Source of the DNA: Silene conica
Lineage: Eukaryota > Streptophyta > Magnoliopsida > Caryophyllales > Caryophyllaceae
Direction of reading: 5' to 3'
DNA length: 64,000 nucleotides
Assembly: GCA_029255685.2 (NCBI GenBank)
Contig: CM055314.2
Span: 10,000,399 to 10,064,398 of the forward strand
Positions within the stretch are counted from its first letter, which is position 1. Each line of letters begins with the position of its first letter. Below the pieces are notes generated by a model that saw only the letters and a program-made list of their open reading frames with translations, had not been told where the DNA came from and did not search any database. Positions 22,471 to 32,848 of this stretch are shown here, piece by piece. The position numbers were made by a program, and so were the translations under genes.

Positions 22471-22895
22471 TTGGAATTGACTCAGTTAAGATAAGGACAC
22501 ATGATGGTAGATTTTGCACATTGAACGAAGTTAGGCATGTTCCACTGATGACGAATAATCTGATTTCCTTAAGTACTCTTGATCAGAAGGGTTTCAGTTT
22601 TCAGGGTGAAGGTGGAGTTCTGAACGTTTGCAAAGGTTCAAATGTGATACTGAGAGGTATCAAACACGGTACTTTATATTATCTTCAGGGATCGACACTG
22701 TCAGATTCTGTTTTTGTTGCATCCTCAGATGTTGATAGCAGAAGATCAATGACATATCACTTTCTGAGGAATGAGAAGAGGATTAAGGTGAACAAAGTGG
22801 GTACTGCTGATAACCAAGCTGATATGTTCACTAAGCCAGTGCCTGATAACAAGTTCCAACACTGTTTGAACTTGCTCAATATTCGAAGCAACTGA
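22445..22895 (+). pseudogene. copia protease / GAG-pre-integrase fused by deletion to the RNase H tail
   Basis: After the frameshift the sequence reads EVRHVPLMTNNLISLSTLDQKGFSF (retroviral-protease tail and GAG-pre-integrase), then jumps within one codon region (about 22735-22745) to MTYHFLRNE...GTADNQADMFTKPV, the C-terminus of copia RNase H. The missing middle is the whole integrase and RT, a deletion of several kb relative to a full copia pol. Confidence 0.85.
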
Positions 22896-22933
22896 TTGCC
22901 CAGTTAAGGGTAATATCTGAGGGGGAAGGGAGT

Positions 22934-23090
22934 TGAGTTTCTGGTACTTCTGGCATCCATGGGGCTGCATCTGGTACATCTGTCTGATTTTCTGGTACTT
23001 CTGGCATTCATGGGGGTGCATACGGTACATCTGTCTGAGTTTCTGGTACTTCTGGCATCTATGGGGTGCATCCGGTACATCTGTCTGTTT
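22934..23090. repeat. 51-bp tandem repeat, three copies, before the 3' LTR
   Basis: CTGGTACTTCTGGCAT recurs at 22941, 22992 and 23043, each followed by a TGGGG(C/G)TGCAT and GGTACATCTGTCTG block. It is non-coding and lies between the RNase H end and the PPT. Confidence 0.85.
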
Positions 23091-23119
23091 GTGAGAGAAT
23101 TTAAGTCAAGGTGGAGATT

Positions 23120-23441
23120 TGTTGGGTCTATGCCTTGAATTTGTTTGTTGGGTATCTGAATTCAGTATTGGGCTAGGGTTTCTGTCTGGGCCTTATTAGA
23201 TTATGTCAAATCTGTATTATATTAGGTTACGAGTACTATATAAACTCTTAACCTCTACCCTAGCAGTCATACAATATTCTATATCGTTCTGAATCTGTAA
23301 TCTGAAAACTCCTCGAATTAATAAAACTCTCTCCCTTCTGCGCTGTGGACGTAGCTAACACACCGTTAGTGAACCACGTAAATCTGTGCGTATTGTTCTT
23401 TATTGTTTGTTTTTATCTTTCTCTGTGCTTCCATTATAACA
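23120..23441 (+). repeat. 3' LTR of the deleted copia element
   Basis: 322 bp, same ends as the 5' LTR, followed by the TSD CCCCC. PPT immediately upstream. Confidence 0.93.
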
Positions 23442-23665
23442 CCCCCGATTTACAACAAAAATAAATTAAAGAGATCATGAACTTACCTTACTTGAACAGC
23501 AGTAATTCCTGAAAATGAAGCAAAGACAGACAACTAATAATCATAAATAATTAATAGTAATTAATAATTACTGTTTAATTTGATGTAATATGCGGTGAAC
23601 TGACGACGCCGGGATGATTAAGAGTAATTCAGTTAATTATTATTTTTATTTATTTATTTACTTAT

Positions 23666-23861
23666 CACAAATTCTTATTTGTAACGGCACTATCCGTCGC
23701 AAGCTTGTGACGGATACCGTTTCCTCTCACAAAATACCCACTTTTTCTCTCTCTCCAAAACTATTCATGTGGTCCCCTTTCTCCACTAACTCCCTTTGTA
23801 TCCATTTTATATCACAAAATATTCGTTACAAATTATGACCTGTCGCAAGCAAAACTTACTA
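23666..23861 (-). mobile_element. 196-bp MITE, possibly Mutator-type
   Basis: Reverse-complement relative of 25854-26048. It begins CACAAATTCTTATTTG and ends AAGCAAAACTTACTA. Candidate 9-bp TSD TTTACTTAT / TCTATTTAT (7 of 9). It lacks clear inverted ends. It would lie just upstream of the MSL 5'UTR exon, in promoter territory. Confidence 0.6.
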
Positions 23862-25544
23862 TCTATTTATAGCTTCCTAGAAAATGGAGTTTGGATAAAT
23901 GGATAAAATAAAATAAAATAAATTCCCCAAATTATTTTGGCTAGTTTAAAAAGTGGAAAACGCATCGTTTTTGGGTGTGTCGTGTGGTCTTTAAAAACTC
24001 GCGTGCGGATTTATATGGCCAACTACGATTCTACGCGGACTATTCAATCCCTGTGTACGGTGCAATTAATCTGCTAGTTTTTTATTTTGATATTCTTCCG
24101 TACACAAAAACTTTAGAAAAATAGTATTTTAATAACGTTATTGAGAGACTTCCTACATGACAGCCTCTCACGAATCCTACTTTCTTTAGTATATCTCGAG
24201 TTTTTGTTTTCTATCTTATACTTTCTTCATACAAATTTAAAGTTTATACTGTATATATGTTTTTTGCACAAATATCTACAACTCTTATAAATGTGCAAAC
24301 TTGGGAAAATAGGAACAGTAGAGCAGTGTTCCTCGTGCTAGGGGTGTGATGAACAGGAGTCACTTTGTCTTCTTCTTCCCTTACAAGTACTCTAAACTCC
24401 TTGCTCTGTTTTCGTATAAAATACTCGACCTGTTTTTCTGCTTTCCTTCATTTCCTTTCCTTTTCTTTCGTTGCTTATTCTTAACTGCCGTAAACCATCT
24501 TAATTTATACTATGCATTCACTATAATTATTACTTTTAAGTACTCTTTAATTCCAGCTTATTAATCGTTTACTTTTAGCTCTGTTTTTGTGCTTTCGGTA
24601 ATTATATTTTAGTTTTTTTTCCTGTTGGTTGTACATGTCTTACACCTTTGTAGTTTATGTTCACTTCATTATAACTATGAATAATGTTGATGAGGTCCGT
24701 TATTTACACTCTCTGATTCTCAAGATATTGTGATCTTGTCGAAACTGTATACCTGTCGTCTGCAACAATGGCACTGTAATGAATTCCAGCGTTAGATTTA
24801 TCGTCTGAATACACGTAGCTAACAATGATGCGATTACAGTAGATATTTTGATGGATGTAGGATATCGCCCACTAACCTAATTAGAACACGCAAGAAAAAG
24901 CACTAGGCTTGATAAAATAGTCCGTTCATACCACCCACTGACGGAGCCTTAAACAGTTTCATGTGGCTCAGAGCATGGAAAATTCCAGACCCCGTGTAAG
25001 GAGCCTCTAGCCCCGCATTCATGTCTTCGATAACTCAATTCCACACTCCAGATAAAATGTTATTGAAGTATTCGACTTTCAGAATGATAGTGTACAACGT
25101 TTAGTGTAAATTTCTGCATAATATGTGAGTAATTGTTCACTAAGCCCCTCTGCAATTACAATATTTCACTAGCATCCCCCAACTTATGGTGTGATGTTAG
25201 TTTCAGTGATATATGAGGATAATGTTCCACTGAAGTCAAATTAGGCCAAAGAATAATTACTCTGTTAATCAGTTCACTGAATCTATCTTTCATCTGTATG
25301 CATGAATCACTAATGATGCGTCTATCACAATCATTTAATTTGCCAATGATGTTCATGCTTTTAATATACAACATTAGCATGCCTTTGAAAATCGAACTTT
25401 ATAACACATCAACTCGACACACGAATATTATACAAACATAACAAAGTACAATGTCGGAATTATGGACATTTAATTAATGAAAAATTACTTCCCTTGGAAA
25501 TCGCGCGGAGAGACAACTAGTTAAGGAAAATGTTAAGAAAACTA
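23862..25544. other. AT-rich intergenic stretch
   Basis: No supportable gene; short frames here (e.g. 24346-24564) have no recognisable domain. CTAG-ending words near 24070 and 25530 were checked as Helitron ends and not accepted. Confidence 0.5.
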
Positions 25545-25804
25545 CTTCCTCCATTTTTTTTCCATTCAATACGTTTGTTTTTTCACGTTTGTCAACGCAC
25601 GTTTTACGTGCTTAATATCTTTAGCTACGTATTGTAAAAATTATAAAAGTTATATATTTTTAATGTACTCGTAAAGACGAATTAAACAAGACCCCACATG
25701 AATATGTTTTTTCTTATGTATTGGGAGAAAATTGAAATTGAAGATTAACTTGTGAATATTGTACAAAAAAACAAATGTATTGAATGGAAAAAAAATGGAG
25801 GGAG
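25545..25804 (+). mobile_element. 260-bp Stowaway-like MITE
   Basis: Inverted ends of about 30 bp (CTTCCTCCATTTTTTTTCCA / TGGAAAAAAAATGGAGGGAG) with TA on each side (25543-25544, 25805-25806), as in Tc1/mariner-related Stowaway MITEs. The interior contains TACTCGTAAAGACGAATTAA and matches, in reverse, the MITE at 59314-59573. Confidence 0.85.
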
Positions 25805-25853
25805 TATTAAAATTACAATTACAAGTGGGTTAAATGTGTTTTTATTAAGTTAA

Positions 25854-26048
25854 TAGTAACTCTTGCTTGGACGGGTCATAATTTGTGACGAATATTTTGT
25901 GAGATAAAATGGATAAAAAGTGAAATAGTGGAGAAAGGGGACCACATAAATAGTGTTGGAGAGAGAAAAAAAGTGGGTATTTTGTGAGAGAAAACGGTAT
26001 CCGTCACAAGCTTGCGACGGATAGTGCCGTTGCAAATAAGAATTTGGG
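25854..26048 (+). mobile_element. 195-bp MITE with 9-bp TSD (Mutator-type candidate)
   Basis: Flanked by TTAAGTTAA at 25845-25853 and 26049-26057. Contains CGGTATCCGTCACAAGC and CAAATAAGAATTTGGG. The same family ends R1 (5475-5617 and 57820-57925 plus 63920-63950) and gives the element at 23666-23861. A 9-bp TSD suggests a MULE-derived MITE; the ends are not clear TIRs. Confidence 0.72.
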
Positions 26049-26057
26049 TTAAGTTAA

Positions 26058-26471
26058 ATGTGTGATGGTTGATTAATGGTGAGTCGGTGACCCATTTAAT
26101 AACATTATTTTATCTAAATAAAGATTATTCATGAGACACTCTAGTCATTTATGATTTTTTTTTTGCGTTATTAGAAAAGTGATAGTTTGGATATGAATGG
26201 ATTAAAAAAGAATATGTGTAGTTTGGAATGAATCGAAGAAGTACTTTTTTTATATTGTACGCCGTATTACTAAACTTATAAATAGGACTATATATGAAAA
26301 TATATATGAAAATCGTATATTTAATACACATTTAATTGAGGTTATATGCTATTTTTTTCCGCTTTTAACGCCTTTTGAGGCGAGACAAGGCCGACAACAG
26401 CTGCAACCAAGATTTAATACTAATGGGAGACACTTTGAAGTCATAAGAATGGTGCTGGGGCTAGTAATTAC
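26058..26471. other. Non-coding stretch before the APX exon relic
   Basis: AT-rich; no gene or complete element recognised. Contains TACGCCGTATTAC-type words. The last part would be the following intron of the ascorbate-peroxidase relic. Confidence 0.4.
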
Positions 26472-26580
26472 CAGCATTAAGTTCAGCCTCAAAGCGGAGA
26501 CTGCCATTAGCTCCACCACGTTGAGGCCAATCTTGGATATCCTTGTTATAAGTACCTGAATCATGCCATCCTAATCGAAC
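26472..26580 (-). pseudogene. Single exon relic of a chloroplast-type ascorbate peroxidase
   Basis: On the minus strand GTAG|GTTCG opens a 109-nt exon reading [18 protein letters not shown] and [16 protein letters not shown], ending at a perfect donor G|GTAATT. WHD (distal His) and GGANGSLRF are hallmarks of class I ascorbate peroxidases, which remove H2O2 with ascorbate. A stretch usually present before NAG appears shortened. No neighbouring APX exon was found within the adjoining sequence, so this is an isolated gene fragment, perhaps carried by a transposon. Confidence 0.75.
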
Positions 26581-26887
26581 CTACAGACCAACTCCATTCA
26601 TCAATCAATTATACATCCATTATTCCATTACACCAACAACATTGCCCCAGACCTTCGATGACTCCACCAAACGCCCTAGTGGTGGCATGTCAGTGCGTAG
26701 ATGTACATAGTCTTACCCAAATCTCAGGCCCGTCTAGCCCATAGCGCACTATGTGCAATGGCTCTGGGCCTCAAAATTTCGGGGCCCAAATCTTAGAATT
26801 ACTCATATACTGATGATTAATTAAAAAAAAGGAAAAAATAATGAAAACATAATTGTCAGTTTGTCTTGACTGACTATTCCATTTTCC

Positions 26888-28919
26888 GATACGAGACAAT
26901 GGGCTCGTTTGGACCGCGCCATATGCAATGAAGATTGGCGAGTCATGTTTGAAGAAGGATCGTTAAGGCACCTTATGCAAAACCAATCGGACCATTGTCC
27001 GATACTTGTTAGCACGGATGGATTCGCGCCTATCCCGAGTATGTTACGACCGTTCCGTTTCCATGCATCTTGGCTTTCACACGTGAAATTTGAGAAATTT
27101 GTGGTGGACAATTGGAATAATGAGGAACCCCTTATACCATTTATTCATGTCTTTACTGATAAACTTTAAAAATGGAATAAGGAGGTTTACAAGAATATAT
27201 TTGTTAAGAAAGCTAATTTGGAAAAAAAATTGTTAGGAGTTCAGAAACTTTTGTCCCGGTCGAGTCTTAATTATTTGTTTAAACACGAGACAAAACTGAA
27301 AGCCCAACTGGACCAAGTCTTACGGGATGAGGAACTTCTGTGGTTTCAAAAATCAGAATGGAGCGTATTTGTGATGGGGACCGAAACACTCGCTTGTTCC
27401 ATCTTAGCACTATTATTAGGCGACAACACAATCGTATTGTGGCTCTTCAGGATGGTAATGATAATTGGAAGTGGGATGATTTGGAAGTTAAAAATATGGT
27501 TACTAACTTCAAGTCGTTATTTGCTGGAGCCAATGTCGAATGTCGACGTGATGAGGTCTTAACCAATTATTTCCCGGCTCTCTCTGCAAACGAGAATCGA
27601 ATTCTGGCTCGAGATTTCACTATCACTGAGATGCAATGTGCCTTACAGAAGATGTCACCTTTTAAAGCTCCAGGCCCGGATGGATATCAAGCTCTATTTT
27701 ACCAAACCCAATGAGATATTGTTAGCCCAAGCCTTGGGCGCTTAGTCCTAGGGGTCCTAAATGAAGAATCCATACCTGAACGACTAGGCGAAGCAATTTT
27801 GGCTCTAATTCTAAAAGTTGATAATCTCCAGCTCGTAACTCAGTTCAGGCCAATTGGATTATGCTATGTTATGTACAAGCTCATTACCAAGATGATTGTG
27901 AACCGGTTAAAGCCTATATTGCCAATTCTTATTAATCCGGTGCAGGCAAGTTTCGTTCCCCAAAGACAAATCACGGATAATATAATCTTAGTGCAGGAGG
28001 CTCTACACTCGATGAGAAAGAAGAAGGGGCGAAAGGGGTTCATGGTCCTCAAACTCGACTTAGAAAAGGCCTATGACAAACTTGAATGGCCTTTTTTAAA
28101 CCATTGCCTTATTGATATGGGTTTACCCTTAAAACTGGTCAGAATTATTATGAAGCTGATTCATTCTGTGACCTTGAATGTGCTTTGGAATGGTGAAATG
28201 ACAGAATTCTTTGCCCCTACGAGAGGAATAAGACAAGATGACCCGCTATCTCCTTATCTTTTTACGATCTGTATGGAAAAATTGAGTCAAATTATTGTGC
28301 ATGAGAGCCTCAATGGCAATTGGAAAGGCTTCCCGACTTGTCGTGATGGGCCAATTCTCACTCACTTGTTTTTCGCGGACGATATTATTTTATTTGCCGA
28401 AGCTAATGTGGAACAAGCGAACATTATCAACAATAGCCTGCAGCATTTCTGCGCGACGTCAGGACTTCGAGTATCCAAAGGCAAATGGCAGGTCTATTTT
28501 TCCCCGAATAAGAATGAGGAGTTGCGGGACATTATATCCGTCACGCTGGGAATTGCAAGCACCAGTAATTTGGGTACCTACCTTGGAATACCCACCATTC
28601 AAGGCCGTGTAACCAAAGATACATTTGAGTATGTCATTCAACGAGTTGAAAAGAGACTAACGGGATGGAAATCGAGAGGCCTTTCAATTGCAGGCCGCGC
28701 AACTTTAATCTAGTCGACGCTCAATTCCTTGCCTGCATATGCTATGCAGTCCGCATATCTACCTAGAAGCGTCTGTGATGAACTTGATAAAAAATCAAGA
28801 CGCTTCCTATGGGGTGGTGACAGTGAGTCTCGGGGACTGAGTATGGTTTCTTGGGATATGGTTACTAATGAGAAGGAAAATGGAGGGCTAGGGAAAAGGT
28901 CAATGAGGCAAGTCAATAG
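26888..28919 (+). pseudogene. LINE ORF2 left part: endonuclease tail and reverse transcriptase
   Basis: Reads WARLDRAICNEDW and NQSDHCPILV (end of the endonuclease), then RT with MSPFKAPGPDGYQALFYQT, RPIGLCYVMYKLITKM, KLDLEKAYDKLEW, GIRQDDPLSPYLF (the usual Gly of RQGDP is Asp) and HLFFADDIILF. Stops at 27167 and 27712, a frameshift near 27340, and a stop at 28711 break it. The catalytic FADD survives but the polyprotein cannot be made. Interrupted at 28919 by the copia LTR. Confidence 0.9.
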
Positions 28920-29918
28920 TGTGGGGAATAAAACGTGTATTCGCCCTTTAATTGCAGGATTATAATGAAAATTACAGTCGTGAATATCGTCATAAGATTA
29001 AAAAGCATAAGAAAAGAAGTACAACCTTTAGTCCTCGCGCAAAAGGCCTAAGAACAGGAATTAACACAAATTACCTCCTATAAGTTGCACCCAAGACTTA
29101 AAATGAGACGAGGCCGCGTGTGCTAGAAATCCTCTCCAACTGCCTTGCAATATTGGGAGAGCTATTGAGTTTTAGATGTGAGATCTGAGGTTTTGGGAGA
29201 AGAATGCTCTCAAAAACCTAATTTTGACCTTGAGATTATTTGACAGTGCAACAAGAGTCGTCTACATAAGGAGAAGGACTCTCCTTATGTAGCCTCTTGT
29301 TTCGGCCGAAATAGGGTTTGGGTAGGAGTGGGCTTTCCACTCTTACCTTATCCCAATGCGTGATTCGACCCAATTGCTTAAATATAATTCGCGGGTTTAT
29401 AATTATAAATCGTAACATATTATCAGATATTAATACAGTCGATATATTAATAACGGTCTGATAAAATACGATATTGTATAATTGCCCAAATTAATATAAC
29501 TGTTTATATTAATACGCGAATACAATATTTAATTAAATATAACCGTTTATATTTAATTTACGAATTAATCTTGTAATCCGTATTAGCTAAAATTATTTAA
29601 TCCGTATTAAATAATAATCTCAACATCTTATTGACTAATTTATTAGTCAATACCTCTGACTAACTGTTTAGTCGTATCCGGCAAAATGTGACTGTATTTT
29701 CATACCTTCACATCTCTCAAACGTGTCCTATAGGTGTGACGTATAGGGACCAGTTGATCACCGCCATCCGTATGACAATAACGTCAAACTTATCTAGCAA
29801 GCCAACCGTTATTGATAAACGTGGATCAACTGGTAATAATACAAAAGTATGCCCTTGTGATCCTTAAAGAGATTTAATAAGTCATTGTACTTAATTGTCA
29901 AGGACACCAGCCCCAACA
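28920..29918 (-). repeat. 3' LTR of the 17.5 kb copia element
   Basis: 999 bp; offset of 16,459 bp from the right LTR holds throughout, with no indel seen. Only one difference was noticed (AAGACTTAAAATG versus AAGACTTAGAATG). Confidence 0.95.
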
Positions 29919-30781
29919 ATCTCCCACTTGTCCGTACAAGGGTATGTTCAATGACGTTATCACACTACATGTGGAGGACACAAGCTCCAACAAACTCCCA
30001 CTTGTCCGTACAAGTGTAGGTGCGATAACCGATTCTCATATCCTTTTAAAATTTCTCCCACTCAATGTAAGACAATTTGCAAATCCGCATTCGCAAAGGT
30101 CGTATCTCACAAGCGATCTGTATCAAGAGTGGTTTCCCCGACTAGAGAGTAACTTAACTGATAAAACGAATCTGTATTCGAGCATGGCCATGCATTTCAG
30201 TTACTACTCCTCGAGTGGCCCTGAGAAATGATAAAATCCTGATAAGGGTTTGGATATTTCCCTCAACTCGAATCCTGCCGATATCGCCCAGCATGAAATA
30301 ACCCAGAAAAAATCCTCTTAGCCCCTGTTACGGTGACCGTGGGAAAGAAACCAAAGTTACCCAAAATCTGTCTTAATCTCAAGAGACAGTTGAAGGTCAA
30401 AAGACTCGACTCTAAGGAACACTATGGAGGTCCTATCCACGACCCGGCACCCAATGTTATAAAACATTTAGGACTCCATAACGATGTCACGGGGTGTCCT
30501 ACGAGATATCCGTATAACTCGCCTTTGTGATTGGTCAGTCAGCCGCGTGACTTATGGCTCGTTGAACCCACCATCAACCAACGTCACAAAATGATTACCT
30601 GAGTTATCAGCTCAAGTGGGTAATCAAGGACCAAAACGATGTAATGTTAATCAGTTCACTTTGTGGTGTTCAAAATTGGCGTACAATTCCACATGAAAAA
30701 CAAAACATTTTTATATCATAACAATAAGGTTGAATAGAGTACACGAGAAAATGAATTATTACTTGAATTCATAAAAGAGTA
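29919..30781 (-). other. copia 3' non-coding region with duplicated PPT-like segment
   Basis: Between the RNase H stop and the LTR. The PPT complement CTCCCACTTGTCCGTACAAG occurs twice, at about 29921 next to the LTR and again at about 29995, showing a duplication around the polypurine tract. No gene. Confidence 0.6.
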
Positions 30782-31148
30782 CTACAACTTAGGAACACAT
30801 CCAATTCCCATGGAATGAATGTGCCCTTCATGCTTATCACGTGGTAATGCTTTTGTGAGAGGATCAGCTATGTTGTCATCCGTAGCGATCTTATCAATGA
30901 AAATCTCCTTTTGCTCCACGTAATCTCTGATTAGATGAGCTTTCCGTTGTACATGCCTAGCCTTGCTGCTAGACTTATGCTCCTTAGCTTGGAAGATGGC
31001 ACCGTTATTGTCACAATAAACGGTGATTGGGTCATTCGAACTAGGCACTACTGATAGTCCTTGTAAGAATTGACGCATCCATATTGCTTCCTTAGCTGCT
31101 TCCGAGGCGGCATAGTACTCGGACTCAGTCGTAGAATCTGCTGTAACA
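30782..31148 (-). pseudogene. copia RNase H C-terminal part, cut off by the nested element
   Basis: Reads TADSTTESEYYAASEAAKEAI, then MRQFLQGLSVVPSSNDPITV, YCDNNGAIFQAKEHKSSSKA, RHVQRKAHLIRDYV and DNIADPLTKALPRDKHEGHI, the end of a copia RNase H. The N-terminal part of the domain is at 39969-40100, across the insertion. Confidence 0.88.
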
Positions 31149-31153
31149 CTCTG

Positions 31154-32314
31154 TGAAGGGTATGGATACCGAGTACCTAAGAGGGGGAGGGGGTGAATTA
31201 GGTACTACTTAAAAAAATTAACTTAACAAAGTTGACTTAATTAAATTAACTAACGTTTAAGTACAGAGAAACAAAGGAAAGCAACGATTTCGTTGACTGT
31301 TAAGTTCATCTAGCAAGTGAAGTAGTGCTACTGTATGAAAGTAACAGATCTAGAAATCGTTGACTGAAACAGAAGGGAAAAGAAAAATAAACGAACGATT
31401 AACTAAACAGAAAAGAGAAGAACGCAGCGGTTTTGAATTGGTTCGGCCAAAACTCTAACGGCCTACGTCCAATCTTCTTTTATTGAATAGCTAAGTAATC
31501 TACTCCGAAAACTTAAAACAAATTACAATAAAAGGACCAACAACCTACTCCGGTTGCGACTCTTAGTTCTTTTGACCACAATGTCTAAGAACATCAAACT
31601 AACAAACTAGTATAGATTACAAGATCAAGTTTTCCTCAAACTGATTCTTAAATGAATTGAGGAGGAACAACTTATTGATCAATCATAACTAGATAACAAA
31701 TCATAAACAGAAGCAACGATTAGACAGACTGTTTACACTTGAAGAGTTTGAAGACTTTTATAAAAACTTTGCAAAATCAGTAAAAAGAGATGAAGATTTG
31801 AAGAGAGAATTTTGCAAAGATGAATTTATTGCTCTAGAAGTCTTAGAAATAAATGAGGATGAAGTACTCCTTTTATAGAGAAAATATTGGATAAGGACCT
31901 TTGGGTAAAAGCCACAAAGTACACCTTAGGTGGCTATTTTCCAAAGGACAAAAGGAGTTGTACTTTTTGCTTTTTAAAATATTATTTCTTTGCTTTAAAA
32001 TCTTCTTTAAACAGGAAAAGAGATTTTTTGGGCTTTGCAAAAATCAGAGTCATAAAGCAAGTTTTCTTATAATTTTGCAAAGTTGAGATTTCGAAATGAG
32101 AAAGCTTCAAGTGTACGATTGCACGGGGCAACGATCTGTGTAACTGTTGCTTACGTTAGATGAGTTGTTATCTTTACAAGACAACGACACTTAGAGATTT
32201 CTTTTGACAACGGAATATCAATGCTCTCTTGATTATGAACTTTCGAACCTGAAATGGAAACTTGAAAACACAATTAAATTGGGCTTGTCATCATCAACAA
32301 ATTGTATCCTAACA
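31154..32314 (-). repeat. 3' LTR of the SIRE-like element
   Basis: 1161 bp, plus-strand ends TGAAGGGTATGG...TATCCTAACA. The two small frames at 31887-32086 recur in the other LTR at 39536-39735 and are not genes. Confidence 0.95.
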
Positions 32315-32848
32315 AATTCCCCCTTTGATGATGACAAGCCAAATGAAACAATAATTTCCACTATGTTCCCCCTTAATAAGTTAAAGTTCATGCATGGTTA
32401 TGAACAAACGAGGGATTGTAAATTAGTTAACATACTAAAGAAACCAATGCCACAACTTAATGAATTACTTGGTGATTAATTGAGTTAATTATTGCTTTGG
32501 TGATTAAATTATTGTTGATGTTACTTTTCCCCCTCTTGGCATCGTCAAATGAATAAACAAACACAAGCATAAACGATCATCAGGCAAAAGAAATTAACGG
32601 AGAAAATAGCACATGTGAAAAATGATAAGACCGGCATTAAGAAGAAGCAAACAATAAAAAACAACCGAAGTCGATTAATATAGTTCGAACTACTAAGCAC
32701 CACATAATAGATATTGTTTAAATATTACGACCACCACAAAAGACAAAATAAACCGAGTTAACTGATATTTTTGTTTGGGGACTGGGGGTGGTTCACAAAA
32801 CACAGCAAAACGGGGCATGGAAAAGGCAGGGACCGGGTAAGACACTGT

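Larger units (their letters stand above)
21113..23441 (+). mobile_element. Internally deleted Ty1/copia element in the MSL 5'UTR intron
   Basis: LTRs 21113-21436 and 23120-23441 (TGTTGGGTC...TATAACA, 324 and 322 bp, visibly diverged). TSD CCCCC at 21108-21112 and 23442-23446. PBS AACTGGTATCAGAGCC follows the 5' LTR (tRNA-Met type); PPT AAGGTGGAGATT precedes the 3' LTR. The interior keeps gag, the start of protease and the last part of RNase H only; integrase and RT are gone. Orientation is opposite to the MSL gene. Confidence 0.93.
20892..23600 (-). other. MSL 5'UTR exon and 5'UTR intron (inferred)
   Basis: On the minus strand TTCAAGTAAG|GTAAGT is a strong donor at 23486/23487, and TTATTGTAG| ends at 20893, leaving a short leader GAGAGGTAAAA before the ATG at 20881. 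This implies a first, untranslated exon ending at 23487 (5' limit unknown, set near 23600) and an intron 20893-23486. About 90% of that intron is the copia element 21113-23441. Splice motifs are seen; transcription is inferred. Confidence 0.6.

Noticed and set aside
24040..24076. Possible Helitron 3' end (CTAG after a GTGTACGG word)
   Set aside because: No proper GC hairpin and no matching 5' TC terminus.
25500..25531. CTAG preceded by CGCGCGG, another possible Helitron 3' end
   Set aside because: Stem too short and no partner 5' end.
31887..32086. Two overlapping 61-residue frames, repeated at 39536-39735
   Set aside because: They lie inside the SIRE-like LTRs, overlap each other in different frames and match no family.
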